Source: Nitrososphaerota archaeon (GTDB lineage: Archaea; Thermoproteota; Nitrososphaeria; Nitrososphaerales; Gagatemarchaeaceae). Taken from it: a DNA stretch of 8,243 nt. A program made the translations under genes and the position numbers. Every line of letters starts with the position of its first letter. Positions within the stretch are counted from its first letter, which is position 1. The DNA is taken from the NCBI GenBank assembly GCA_005877185.1, contig VBPQ01000024.1, positions 1 to 8,243 on the forward strand, read 5' to 3'. Of this stretch, positions 1 through 6,471 are shown piece by piece. The notes under the pieces are model-generated. The model was given only the letters and a program-made list of their open reading frames with translations. It did no database searches and was not told the origin of the DNA.

Positions 1-612
1 CTTCAAGACCCGTTCAGCGTCCGGAAGCTTCACCATTCTCAGGTACGAGAGCGCGAGCAGCTTCGCGAGCCTCTTCACCTCCCTCCTCCTCAGGCTCGAG
101 GAGGGTTCGAATGAGCGGAGTCTCCTTCCCTCCTTCTCGAGCGCGGGGGAGAGGGGTTTCCCCTGTATCCTGTCCTCGAACTCCTTCAGCCCCGCAGCTA
201 CGAGTTCGGGCTGGAACCGTTTCTTATCGCTCGTCAGAATCTCGGTTATCTGATCACCGATTGTGATGACGGGGTTCAGGTATGTGGCCGGGTCCTGGAA
301 GACGATCGCTATCTCGCCCAGCCTCGTCAGCCTCATCTCCTCCTTCGTGACCCGAAGTAGGTCCCTCCCCTCGAGCAAGATCTCTCCGCTCACCACCTCG
401 GCGTTCTGAGGCAGGAGGCCAGCAATCGTTAGCGCCGTCACCGACTTCCCGCACCCGCTCTCCCCGACGAGCCCGAGAATCTCTCCCTTCCTTACCGTGA
501 GTTCCACGCCATTCAGGGCCTTGACCTCGCCCGCGTAGGTGTGGAAGTTCACCCTGAGGCCCTTCACCTCAAGGACCGCCTCCCTCGCGACGAGCAACGG
601 TTCCTCGGTCAT
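1..612 (-). CDS. dppD: Oligopeptide/dipeptide ABC transporter ATP-binding protein, DppD-like (partial, C-terminus beyond window)
   Basis: Cytoplasmic ATPase subunit that would energise the DppBC channel. I translated 204 codons from the ATG at 612-610; the reading frame runs off the left edge. Visible are the Walker A motif GESGCGKS (about residues 50-57) and the Q-loop FQDP (105-108) followed by YLNPVITIGDQITE, the usual DppD/OppD wording. The LSGG signature, Walker B and the C-terminal Fe-S-like/oligopeptide extension lie outside the window. A GGAG Shine-Dalgarno (624-621) sits 8 nt before the ATG, and the dppC stop is only 4 nt upstream, so it is co-transcribed with dppBC. Odd feature: from about residue 125 to 193 there is a charged, helix-like stretch roughly 45 residues longer than the same segment in E. 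coli DppD as I remember it. These importers normally use a DppD/DppF pair, so a second ATPase gene probably follows beyond the left edge. Confidence 0.93.
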   Translation of the reverse strand, partial: MTEEPLLVAREAVLEVKGLRVNFHTYAGEVKALNGVELTVRKGEILGLVGESGCGKSVTALTIAGLLPQNAEVVSGEILLEGRDLLRVTKEEMRLTRLGEIAIVFQDPATYLNPVITIGDQITEILTSDKKRFQPELVAAGLKEFEDRIQGKPLSPALEKEGRRLRSFEPSSSLRRREVKRLAKLLALSYLRMVKLPDAERVLK

Positions 613-616
613 CCCC

Positions 617-1561
617 CTATCTCCTAAGCCTCGGGTCGAAGATGTCCCTGATTCCGTCCCCGAGGAGGTTGAACCCGAGGGAGACGACGAAGATGGTGAG
701 ACCGGGGAAGATTATCAGCCAAGGGGCGGTGAAGACATACTGGATGCCCTGGTTCACCAGGTTTCCGAGCTCGGGGATCAGCGGGCTCGGCGAAAAGCCG
801 ATGAAGGTAAGCGCAGAGAAGGTGAGAATCACGCTCCCTATGTCCAGCGTCCCCTGGACGACGATGGGATAGATGGAGTTGGGAACGATGTGGCGGAAGA
901 GAATCCTGACCCTCCCCGCTCCCACTGCTCTCAGCGCCTCGACGTACGGCTTCTCCTTCTCTGTGAGGACCTGCGACCTCATGAGCCTCACGTACGTCGG
1001 CCACCAGGTGACTAGCACCGACAGGGTGAGATTCTGCAGCGTCCTTCCGAGGATGGTCGCGAGCACTATTGCGAGGAGGAGAGACGGGACCGCGAGAAAG
1101 ATGTCCGTTAGTCTCAGGATCAGCTCATCGAGCGACCCCCCCGCGTACGCGGCAATGCCCCCGAAGACAGTACCGATCAGAACGGCGGAGAGAACTATCT
1201 CCAGCGAGACCTGAAGGTCGAGCGGAATCGCCAGTATTATCATTCGCAGGACGTCTCTGCCGTAGTTGTCCGTTCCGAGAAGGTAAGTCGTCGGGCCCGA
1301 GCAGTCATAGACGTTTCTGAGATTCCAGTTGACTATCGGGTTATTCCAGCAGAGCCTAAGGGCGATGTGGGTCGTCTTCCATAAGTTCGGGTCCACGATG
1401 AGACCCGAAGAAAGAGCCAGGACGACGGAGGCGAGCGCGACAATCGACCCCAGAAGCACAATCGGGTTCTTCCGGAGAAGGTGAAGGCCGTACAGGGCCT
1501 CCCGTCTGAGACCACGGGAACTCCTCCTCTCCTCCTTCTTTGGTGATGGTCCGCTTGTCAT
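617..1561 (-). CDS. dppC: Dipeptide/oligopeptide ABC transporter permease, DppC-like
   Basis: One of the two channel-forming membrane subunits of the importer. The reading frame is open from a TTG at 1588, but I prefer the ATG at 1561 (314 residues), which follows the dppB stop by 4 nt, the same spacing as dppC-dppD; the TTG would overlap dppB by 23 nt. After a basic cytoplasmic leader comes a first membrane segment (about residues 32-55). An extracytoplasmic loop follows with C71 and C87 and the family motif GTDNYGRD (about 96-103). Then come further membrane helices, the EAA loop (EALRAVGAGRVRILFRHIVPN) that docks on the ATPase, and the typical C-terminal end GDGIRDIFDPRLRR. The length is normal for DppC/OppC. 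The only two cysteines lie in the first outer loop and could form a disulfide. The substrate cannot be read from the sequence; peptide, nickel and sugar importers share this family. Confidence 0.95.
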   Translation of the reverse strand: MTSGPSPKKEERRSSRGLRREALYGLHLLRKNPIVLLGSIVALASVVLALSSGLIVDPNLWKTTHIALRLCWNNPIVNWNLRNVYDCSGPTTYLLGTDNYGRDVLRMIILAIPLDLQVSLEIVLSAVLIGTVFGGIAAYAGGSLDELILRLTDIFLAVPSLLLAIVLATILGRTLQNLTLSVLVTWWPTYVRLMRSQVLTEKEKPYVEALRAVGAGRVRILFRHIVPNSIYPIVVQGTLDIGSVILTFSALTFIGFSPSPLIPELGNLVNQGIQYVFTAPWLIIFPGLTIFVVSLGFNLLGDGIRDIFDPRLRR

Positions 1562-1565
1562 TCCT

Positions 1566-2684
1566 CTAGTACCTGATTCTCGGGTCAAGCTTGGCGTAGA
1601 CGATGTCCACCAGTAGGTTGGTGACGACGATGATGAACGCGGTCACGAGGACGTAGAGCTCCAGGAAGTTGACGTCCAGCACCGTCGATGCCACGACGGA
1701 GGCCGCGCCGACCCCGGGCCAGGAGAAGACGACCTCGACTATCACGACACCGCCGAGAAGGAGGGCGAAGAGGAGTCCCGTGATTGTGATGGAGGGCAGG
1801 ACGGCGTTCTTGAGGGCGTGTCTGTATATCACGACCCTCTCCTTGAGACCCTTCGACCTCGCGAGGAGGATGTAGTCCTGCCTGAGGACCTCCATCATGC
1901 TCGACCTGAGTATCCTCGTCAGGGCGCCGATCGAGGTTATCGCGAGCGTGAGCGTCGGAAGGAAGAGAGCCACAAGGGAATCCCAGAAGTATACGGGGTT
2001 GAGGGAGAGGAGGGCATCGAGAATCGGCGCCCCCGTGTAACCGGTCACCTGCCCGGGCGACGACATGCAGAGCGCGCACGACGTGTCGAGAACACCGTTG
2101 CTGGGGAGAAGGGCATTCCCTCCGACCCGAAGGTAGAGTACGAAGAGGAGCTGTAGGAGAAGCCCGAACCAGAAAGCAGGCACCGAGTACCCGCCCAGGG
2201 AGATGAACCTCGAGACGTGGTCCGGGAGTCTGTTGTTCCTGGTGGCGGAGATGATCCCGAGAGGGATCGCCACCAAAGCGGTCAGGATCGTGCCTGCGAC
2301 CGCGAGCTCTGCCGTGTAGGGGAATCTCAGCCAGAAGACGTCCCACGTCGTCTGCGTCCCCGCGACGCCTGGAAGGAGGCTGTAGCCCCAGTTCCCCGCG
2401 AGGACGTTACCTACCCATGAGAGGTACTGCCCCCAGACGGGGACGAGGCATACACTCTCGTGGGCGGCGAGGGCTGACCACGAGGGGCAGGAGCTCGTCG
2501 CGACTCCCAGAGACCTCGCGAGCTGGAGCTTGGTCGCGTCGTCCATCCTGGGGGTGATGTAGGGCGCCAGAGCCGACTCGGGCGGGAGGAGGCCACGCCC
2601 CAGGTAGAAGACGATCAGACTCACCCCCACGAGCACGAAGACCATCAGGATGATTCTTCTCAGGACGTACTCGTAGAGCCTCAA
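1566..2684 (-). CDS. dppB: Dipeptide/oligopeptide ABC transporter permease, DppB-like
   Basis: Partner channel subunit of DppC, 372 residues. The start is a TTG at 2684: an in-frame stop lies at 2714-2712 with no better start between, and the protein then opens with MRLYEYVLRRIILMVFVLVG, the usual amphipathic beginning plus TM1 of DppB. A cytoplasmic EAA loop (about 273-297, ARSKGLKERVVIYRHALKNA) and the closing FSWPGVG and LDPRIRY motifs are clear. It is longer than typical DppB (about 310-340). The extra length is mainly in the extracytoplasmic loop after TM1 (about 31-120, with C66 and C79) and the loop near 188-232 (CALC at 203-206). All four cysteines are therefore predicted outside the membrane. 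A TATA-like box 30 nt upstream suggests that it starts its own dppBCD transcript, separate from the binding protein. Confidence 0.95.
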   Translation of the reverse strand: MRLYEYVLRRIILMVFVLVGVSLIVFYLGRGLLPPESALAPYITPRMDDATKLQLARSLGVATSSCPSWSALAAHESVCLVPVWGQYLSWVGNVLAGNWGYSLLPGVAGTQTTWDVFWLRFPYTAELAVAGTILTALVAIPLGIISATRNNRLPDHVSRFISLGGYSVPAFWFGLLLQLLFVLYLRVGGNALLPSNGVLDTSCALCMSSPGQVTGYTGAPILDALLSLNPVYFWDSLVALFLPTLTLAITSIGALTRILRSSMMEVLRQDYILLARSKGLKERVVIYRHALKNAVLPSITITGLLFALLLGGVVIVEVVFSWPGVGAASVVASTVLDVNFLELYVLVTAFIIVVTNLLVDIVYAKLDPRIRY

Positions 2685-2710
2685 AATGGACCGAGACCCG
2701 CCGAGTGATA

Positions 2711-2718
2711 GTTAAATC
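2711..2718 (-). promoter_or_regulatory. Candidate archaeal TATA box for dppBCD
   Basis: On the minus strand the sequence reads GATTTAAC, centred about 30 nt upstream of the dppB TTG. With the usual 25-27 nt from TATA box to transcription start, the mRNA would begin only a few nucleotides before the start codon, so it would be leaderless or nearly so. It sits just downstream of the T-rich tract that ends the binding-protein gene, which supports two separate transcription units. This is pattern evidence only. Confidence 0.5.
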
Positions 2719-2725
2719 TTCGACG

Positions 2726-2736
2726 AGAAGAAAAAA
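2726..2736 (-). terminator. Candidate T-rich terminator after the solute-binding protein gene
   Basis: The minus strand reads TTTTTTCTTCT about 18 nt after the stop codon of the binding-protein gene. Archaeal RNA polymerase can terminate at such T-runs without a hairpin, and I see no stable stem-loop here. Its place between the binding-protein stop and the dppB TATA box is what a terminator should have. Leaky termination would still allow read-through into dppBCD. Confidence 0.45.
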
Positions 2737-2753
2737 CCGGTACTGCACTGCCG

Positions 2754-4922
2754 TTAGTAGAGTGTCGCGAAGTACTCGGGCCCGACACCAGCCGCCGCTG
2801 CGGTGCTGAATGAGGGGTTCCAGAAGAAGCCCTGGACGTTCGAAGTCATTACGATGTAGGTGTACGGGTAATCCGTCCAGAGAGAGATGACTTCGTTGTT
2901 CGCCAGCTGACTCATCTGCACGCTGACCGAGACGAGCGAAGCCAAGTCCCCCTTGGCGCTCGCGTCGACCGCCTTACCGTAGAGTATCCCTTCCTGCGGT
3001 AGGTTCCAGCCGTCCGGACCCGAGTAAGTGCCAGAGGGAGCGTACATCGGGCTGAGGAAGTCGGTGACCCATGGATAGTCGTCTATCCACCCGAACGCGT
3101 ACGAATATATGTGAGAGCCGAATGATTCAGTCAAGAGCTGCCCGGACGGCAGGGGAACCACTACAGCCGTGAGTCCCATGTTGTACGTGGCGCTCACGTT
3201 GTTTACCACACCGGCGATCTGGGTGAAAATCTGCTCATTGAATGTGTCTCCGGTGGGGAAGTAAAGCTGGATCGTCTGTGCGACGGGGTTGTCGCACTGC
3301 TTCTTGGAGTTGAGGGTGGCACAACCGAAAGCGTTGACGAAGGTCCCTGCTTTAGCACTTGTTCCGTTCGAGAATCGGAAGTTCGTCAGCGGGTTCTGCA
3401 TAGCGGAGAGGAGCAAGTTCTGGACCGCAACCGGGTCGAACTTGTACGCTGTCTTCACCGAGGTGCTGTAAACGCCCGCTGGGGGCAGGCCAGGGGGGAT
3501 GGCTGAATTCGCCACGACCCCCAAATTGTTGTTGAAGAGCTTGTTGATGTCGGTCATGTTAACCGCGTCCGAGAAGGCGAGTCTGAGTCTCCTGTCGGCG
3601 AAAGGCTGGAACTTGTAGAACTGTCCCGTGAGAGGGTTTGTGACGTTGGTCACCCAGTGGATGAACTGTACGTTGTACGTGGTGTAGGGGCCGAAGATGC
3701 TAACACCGGGCACGTCAGAGACGAGTTTATTCTGATTCAGCCAGGTGCTTCTGTCAGCCACATCGTAGATGTTCGTGGCCTCCAAGTCGATCGCCAGCGC
3801 CTGCCCCGACTTGGCGGCGTTCTGGAGGTCGATTTCACGCGTCGTCTGGTCCGGGACATACTTGAAGACGACGGTCTGTATCTTCGGGACTATTTTCTGT
3901 CCTCCGGAGAACTGGTAGGGGCCCCCCCAGTAGTCCGACTTCGATTGAAGAGTTATCGTGTTCGTCGTCGGGTTCACGCTCCGAATGGTGTAGGGCCCGG
4001 TGCCCGCGGCCGACCCCTGAGCTGAGCCGTCGAGGTAGGTCGTGCCACAGCCGCTCGGCGTAGTCCCAGCATTACAGGTAGCCATCATATCGTAGAAGTA
4101 TTGCTTGATCTGATTCGCCAGGGTCCCAGTTGGCGATGGGTAGGGAAGCTTGTAACCCGCGCTCGCCGCGTTCCATAGGGTGAGGTCTTGCCGCATCGTA
4201 TAACTCGGGGGGAGAGGGACGGAGTTCATGTCACCCGCGAAGATCAGAGCGAACGCAATGTTCGGATGCGTGACGTGAATAGTGAAAGTCAGAGGTCCCG
4301 TCACCTCTACGAAGTTCTGCGCGAGGACCGCGTCTGCGTACTTCTGGTCGTAGGTCTGGGCACAGGCGCAGAGGGTGGTGCTGAGGCTCGTATTCAGGAG
4401 CTGCTGGACGAGGAAGGATGCCTGCGTCCCGTGTCCCACGGTATTGCTACCATCCTCGAGAATGATCCTGTTGAGCGCGAAGTAGACAGAGGTCGAGTTC
4501 AGGGGCTCACCATCCGCGAACTTTATCCCGCTTCGAAGCGTGAAGGCGTACGTCTTCAGGTCGCTCGACGGGGTGTAGCTGGACGCGAGCCACGGGATGA
4601 CGCAGGTCCCACACGTCCCATTGAACCAGATGAGAGGTTCGTAGACATTCTGCATTATGTTATAGTCGTATGAGAAAAACGAGACGCTCGGATCGAGGTA
4701 CTGAATCGTCTCAGCGGCGTCGTATGTAAATGTACCAGGGGTCACGTGCGCGGTCGAGCTCGTCGTCGTAGAGCCCGTCGTACTCCCCACTGTAATCGTC
4801 TTGGTCGTCCCTTGCTGGGTCGACGTCACCGCAAAGTAAACCCCCGCTCCCGTCGCTAGGACCAGAACAAGCGCGACTACGCCCGCCCGCACAGGCGTTA
4901 TGGCGCTTCTTCGCTGCATCAT
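2754..4922 (-). CDS. Membrane-anchored family 5 solute-binding protein of a peptide-type ABC importer
   Basis: Extracytoplasmic receptor that delivers ligand to DppBC; 722 residues, longer than the usual 500-600. Residues 1-10 are basic, 13-32 form a hydrophobic anchor, and about 33-62 are a Thr/Ser-rich stalk, typical of archaeal surface binding proteins. There is no lipobox cysteine. The SBP_bac_5 body follows: the YLDPSVSFFSYDYNIMQNVYEPL entry (split here as residues 75-97), FTLRSGIKFADGEPLNSTSV, GTGPYTI near 307-313 with YWGG at 331-334, the RRLRLAFSDAVN segment near 444-455, and GWIDDYP near 611-617. Eight cysteines occur as four close pairs (104/107, 185/187, 283/292, 534/543), and about seven N-x-S/T sequons suggest disulfides and glycosylation. 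Two ATGs stand in tandem (4922 and 4919); a TATA box 23 nt upstream implies a leaderless mRNA. Ligand unknown: peptides are the default guess for the family. Confidence 0.95.
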   Translation of the reverse strand: MMQRRSAITPVRAGVVALVLVLATGAGVYFAVTSTQQGTTKTITVGSTTGSTTTSSTAHVTPGTFTYDAAETIQYLDPSVSFFSYDYNIMQNVYEPLIWFNGTCGTCVIPWLASSYTPSSDLKTYAFTLRSGIKFADGEPLNSTSVYFALNRIILEDGSNTVGHGTQASFLVQQLLNTSLSTTLCACAQTYDQKYADAVLAQNFVEVTGPLTFTIHVTHPNIAFALIFAGDMNSVPLPPSYTMRQDLTLWNAASAGYKLPYPSPTGTLANQIKQYFYDMMATCNAGTTPSGCGTTYLDGSAQGSAAGTGPYTIRSVNPTTNTITLQSKSDYWGGPYQFSGGQKIVPKIQTVVFKYVPDQTTREIDLQNAAKSGQALAIDLEATNIYDVADRSTWLNQNKLVSDVPGVSIFGPYTTYNVQFIHWVTNVTNPLTGQFYKFQPFADRRLRLAFSDAVNMTDINKLFNNNLGVVANSAIPPGLPPAGVYSTSVKTAYKFDPVAVQNLLLSAMQNPLTNFRFSNGTSAKAGTFVNAFGCATLNSKKQCDNPVAQTIQLYFPTGDTFNEQIFTQIAGVVNNVSATYNMGLTAVVVPLPSGQLLTESFGSHIYSYAFGWIDDYPWVTDFLSPMYAPSGTYSGPDGWNLPQEGILYGKAVDASAKGDLASLVSVSVQMSQLANNEVISLWTDYPYTYIVMTSNVQGFFWNPSFSTAAAAGVGPEYFATLY

Positions 4923-4938
4923 GAATGCGGTGCCAGGA

Positions 4939-4949
4939 TTTTATTTAAG
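4939..4949 (-). promoter_or_regulatory. Candidate archaeal TATA box for the solute-binding protein gene
   Basis: The minus strand reads CTTAAATAAAA, the most AT-rich block in this intergenic gap. Its centre is about 23 nt upstream of the first ATG, so transcription would begin at or next to the start codon. No Shine-Dalgarno is visible upstream, which agrees with a leaderless transcript. A dedicated promoter would allow the receptor to be made in excess over the permeases. Confidence 0.6.
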
Positions 4950-4993
4950 GCTTCTCGACTCGTTCAAGATAGCCATTTTCCGGAGGCTCGATC

Positions 4994-5926
4994 TTATGGT
5001 GAAAGCAGAGACTCGATGATGCCCTTGGGTGTCTTCAGAAGACCGGAGTTCGGGAGTTGAAAAAGGACCCTCCTCCACTCCTTTCTGGCGCGAAAGACCT
5101 CACTGAGGAGGGGTTTCGCTTCTTCGATGTCTCCGTGGTTGAGCATGCCGACAGCCTGCCAAAACTTCAGCTCTTCAATCTCCGGGGCCAGCTTCGCGGC
5201 CAGCGAGTACCTGCGCATCGCCTGCGTCATCCTCCCTCTGGAGGCGAGGTCGTCGGCGAGGTTCGCCTCTGCATAGGCTTCGTGTATCCTGATCAGCCTC
5301 TCGAGCTCCTTCAGTGGTTCCGGGTGGTCCTCGACCCGAAGCTCCAGCATCTTCCCTTCCCAGGGAGCCGATGTCCCCTTTCTCTTTACGATGAGCATCG
5401 CCGCCGATTGCTTGCCCCGAACGTCACCTCCCTCCTCCTCGGCTCCCTCAAGGGCGGCCATCAGCCTCCGCGCTAGCGTACCCCTCGCAGCCTTGAAGCG
5501 GGAGGCCATCGCCCCCCACACCCTATCACTGGACATCAGATTGGCCTGGGCAGAGAACCCATCGCCGACGGAGTGCCCCGCTTCAGGGATGCACCTGCTG
5601 CCGGTGTGGACCGCGGTTTCCCCCTTCGTGTTTATCATGGCGACCTGCCTCGCCTCCCGATTCTTATCCCTCAACAAGAGAGACTTCAGCGTCAATCTCG
5701 GCGATTTTCCTGATTTCATCAAGGCCAACCCCAGTGGGCCGTAGCTCGCTTCGACGAACGATTGTGTGGCGACGGCTCCCACCCCGGCCTCAGCCCAGGT
5801 TACGACGCTTCCGACTGAGAACCAGTGGGACTGTACAGCGACGCCCATCTCGCCTCTCTCTCTGTCGAGGGCCACTATGGAGTATGTCGAAACAGGTCGG
5901 AGACGAACGGTCAAGTCCTTATTCAA
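4994..5926 (-). CDS. DUF1028 family protein with C-terminal helical (TPR-like) extension
   Basis: The first two thirds (about residues 13-205) carry DUF1028 wording throughout: STYSIVALD near the start, FSVGSVV, AGVGAVATQSF with YGPLGLALM, GDVRGKQSAAMLIV (about 167-180) and RVEDHPEPLKELERL (197-211). The family is known to have an Ntn-hydrolase-like fold, but its reaction is not established as far as I know. The remaining 100 residues are helical and look like one or two TPR-type units (ANLADDLASRGRMTQAMRRY, then AVGMLNHGDIEEAKPLLSEV); bacterial relatives often carry a different C-terminal domain. The start is a TTG at 5926 whose TTGA overlaps the stop of the deaminase-like gene, suggesting translational coupling. 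No signal peptide is visible, so it is probably cytoplasmic. The peptide importer begins 71 nt downstream on the same strand, which hints at, but does not prove, a role with imported compounds. Confidence 0.88.
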   Translation of the reverse strand: MNKDLTVRLRPVSTYSIVALDRERGEMGVAVQSHWFSVGSVVTWAEAGVGAVATQSFVEASYGPLGLALMKSGKSPRLTLKSLLLRDKNREARQVAMINTKGETAVHTGSRCIPEAGHSVGDGFSAQANLMSSDRVWGAMASRFKAARGTLARRLMAALEGAEEEGGDVRGKQSAAMLIVKRKGTSAPWEGKMLELRVEDHPEPLKELERLIRIHEAYAEANLADDLASRGRMTQAMRRYSLAAKLAPEIEELKFWQAVGMLNHGDIEEAKPLLSEVFRARKEWRRVLFQLPNSGLLKTPKGIIESLLSP

Positions 5927-6471
5927 GCCGCCGGACTCGATACGTCTTCTGTCTTCAGCCGATTCCTTCGTATCTGGGCCAGCATCTTTTTCGGAAAGAG
6001 GCGTCCGTAGTTCTCGTCGAGGATCTCTATGTAGAGTTCCGTCTCCCTCTCGTCCATGTACTGAAACATGTACTTCCCGGAATAGGGCGAGGGCTCTCCC
6101 TCCCTCCTCAGGAACTCGATGTGCATGAATGGCTCGCCGCGCTTTATCGTGATCGGATTTCTTTCGTTGCTCAGGTTGACCAGCTCCAGGACGAGCCTCC
6201 CCACGAAGCCGCTGTGAACCTTGACGGAGTTCAGGAACGAGAGGCCCAGCCGTCCGTACTTGCTCTTCGCGCTCAGATGTGCCACGTAGTCTGGCGGAGT
6301 GAAGACAATCTCATTAGAGACGACGTTCCGATGCTCGAGGTAGTTCAGCGTCCTGTCTTCTCTCACGGTGAGGACGTAACCGTCCCCGTCGAAGTTCGCG
6401 TCCGCCGCGGGGTTGATCACCCTGTACTTGCGCACCAGCTCCTTGAGGATTGAGGCTCCGACTACCGTCAC
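5923..6471 (-). CDS. dCTP deaminase-family protein (divergent, Dcd/dUTPase fold)
   Basis: 182 residues from a GTG at 6471. A strong Shine-Dalgarno, GAGGTG (6486-6481), lies 9 nt before it and decides the start. The centre matches the dCTP deaminase core: KSKYGRLGL (69-77) corresponds to the RSSLARLGL motif and GFVGRLVLELVN (88-99) to the GFxGxIxLEL motif. The catalytic Ser, Arg and Glu of E. coli Dcd (S111, R115, E138) would be S70, R74 and E96. YSGKY (130-134) resembles the C-terminal nucleotide-binding motif. Deviations: the N-terminal SYDL signature is replaced by GDGYVLTV, the Asp before PGW is His86, and the Gln in the QLxF strand is replaced by MHIEF. It could make dUMP/dUTP from dCTP, or be a relative with altered substrate. 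It is coupled to the DUF1028 gene by a 4-nt overlap, and its 5' end lies within the upstream CPBP frame. Confidence 0.82.
   Translation of the reverse strand: MTVVGASILKELVRKYRVINPAADANFDGDGYVLTVREDRTLNYLEHRNVVSNEIVFTPPDYVAHLSAKSKYGRLGLSFLNSVKVHSGFVGRLVLELVNLSNERNPITIKRGEPFMHIEFLRREGEPSPYSGKYMFQYMDERETELYIEILDENYGRLFPKKMLAQIRRNRLKTEDVSSPAA

Noticed and set aside
539..1015. 158-codon plus-strand frame
   Set aside because: Antisense shadow of dppC; no domain-like sequence, and the GC-rich genome leaves many such frames open.
1562..1588. TTG start for dppC at 1588, adding nine residues
   Set aside because: It would overlap dppB by 23 nt, while the ATG at 1561 follows the dppB stop by 4 nt and precedes the natural basic leader of DppC.
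1585..2346. 253-codon minus-strand frame overlapping dppB
   Set aside because: Out-of-phase reading of dppB; Arg/Pro/His-rich low-complexity product.
4188..4673. 161-codon plus-strand frame inside the binding-protein gene
   Set aside because: Antisense to strong family 5 binding-protein motifs, with no recognisable features of its own.
4755..4922. Lipoprotein signal for the binding protein
   Set aside because: No cysteine occurs in the first 100 residues, so there is no lipobox; a membrane anchor with a Ser/Thr-rich stalk fits better.
5734..6453. 239-codon plus-strand frame, the longest antisense frame in the window
   Set aside because: It lies opposite the well-supported deaminase-like and DUF1028 genes and its composition is that of a shadow frame.
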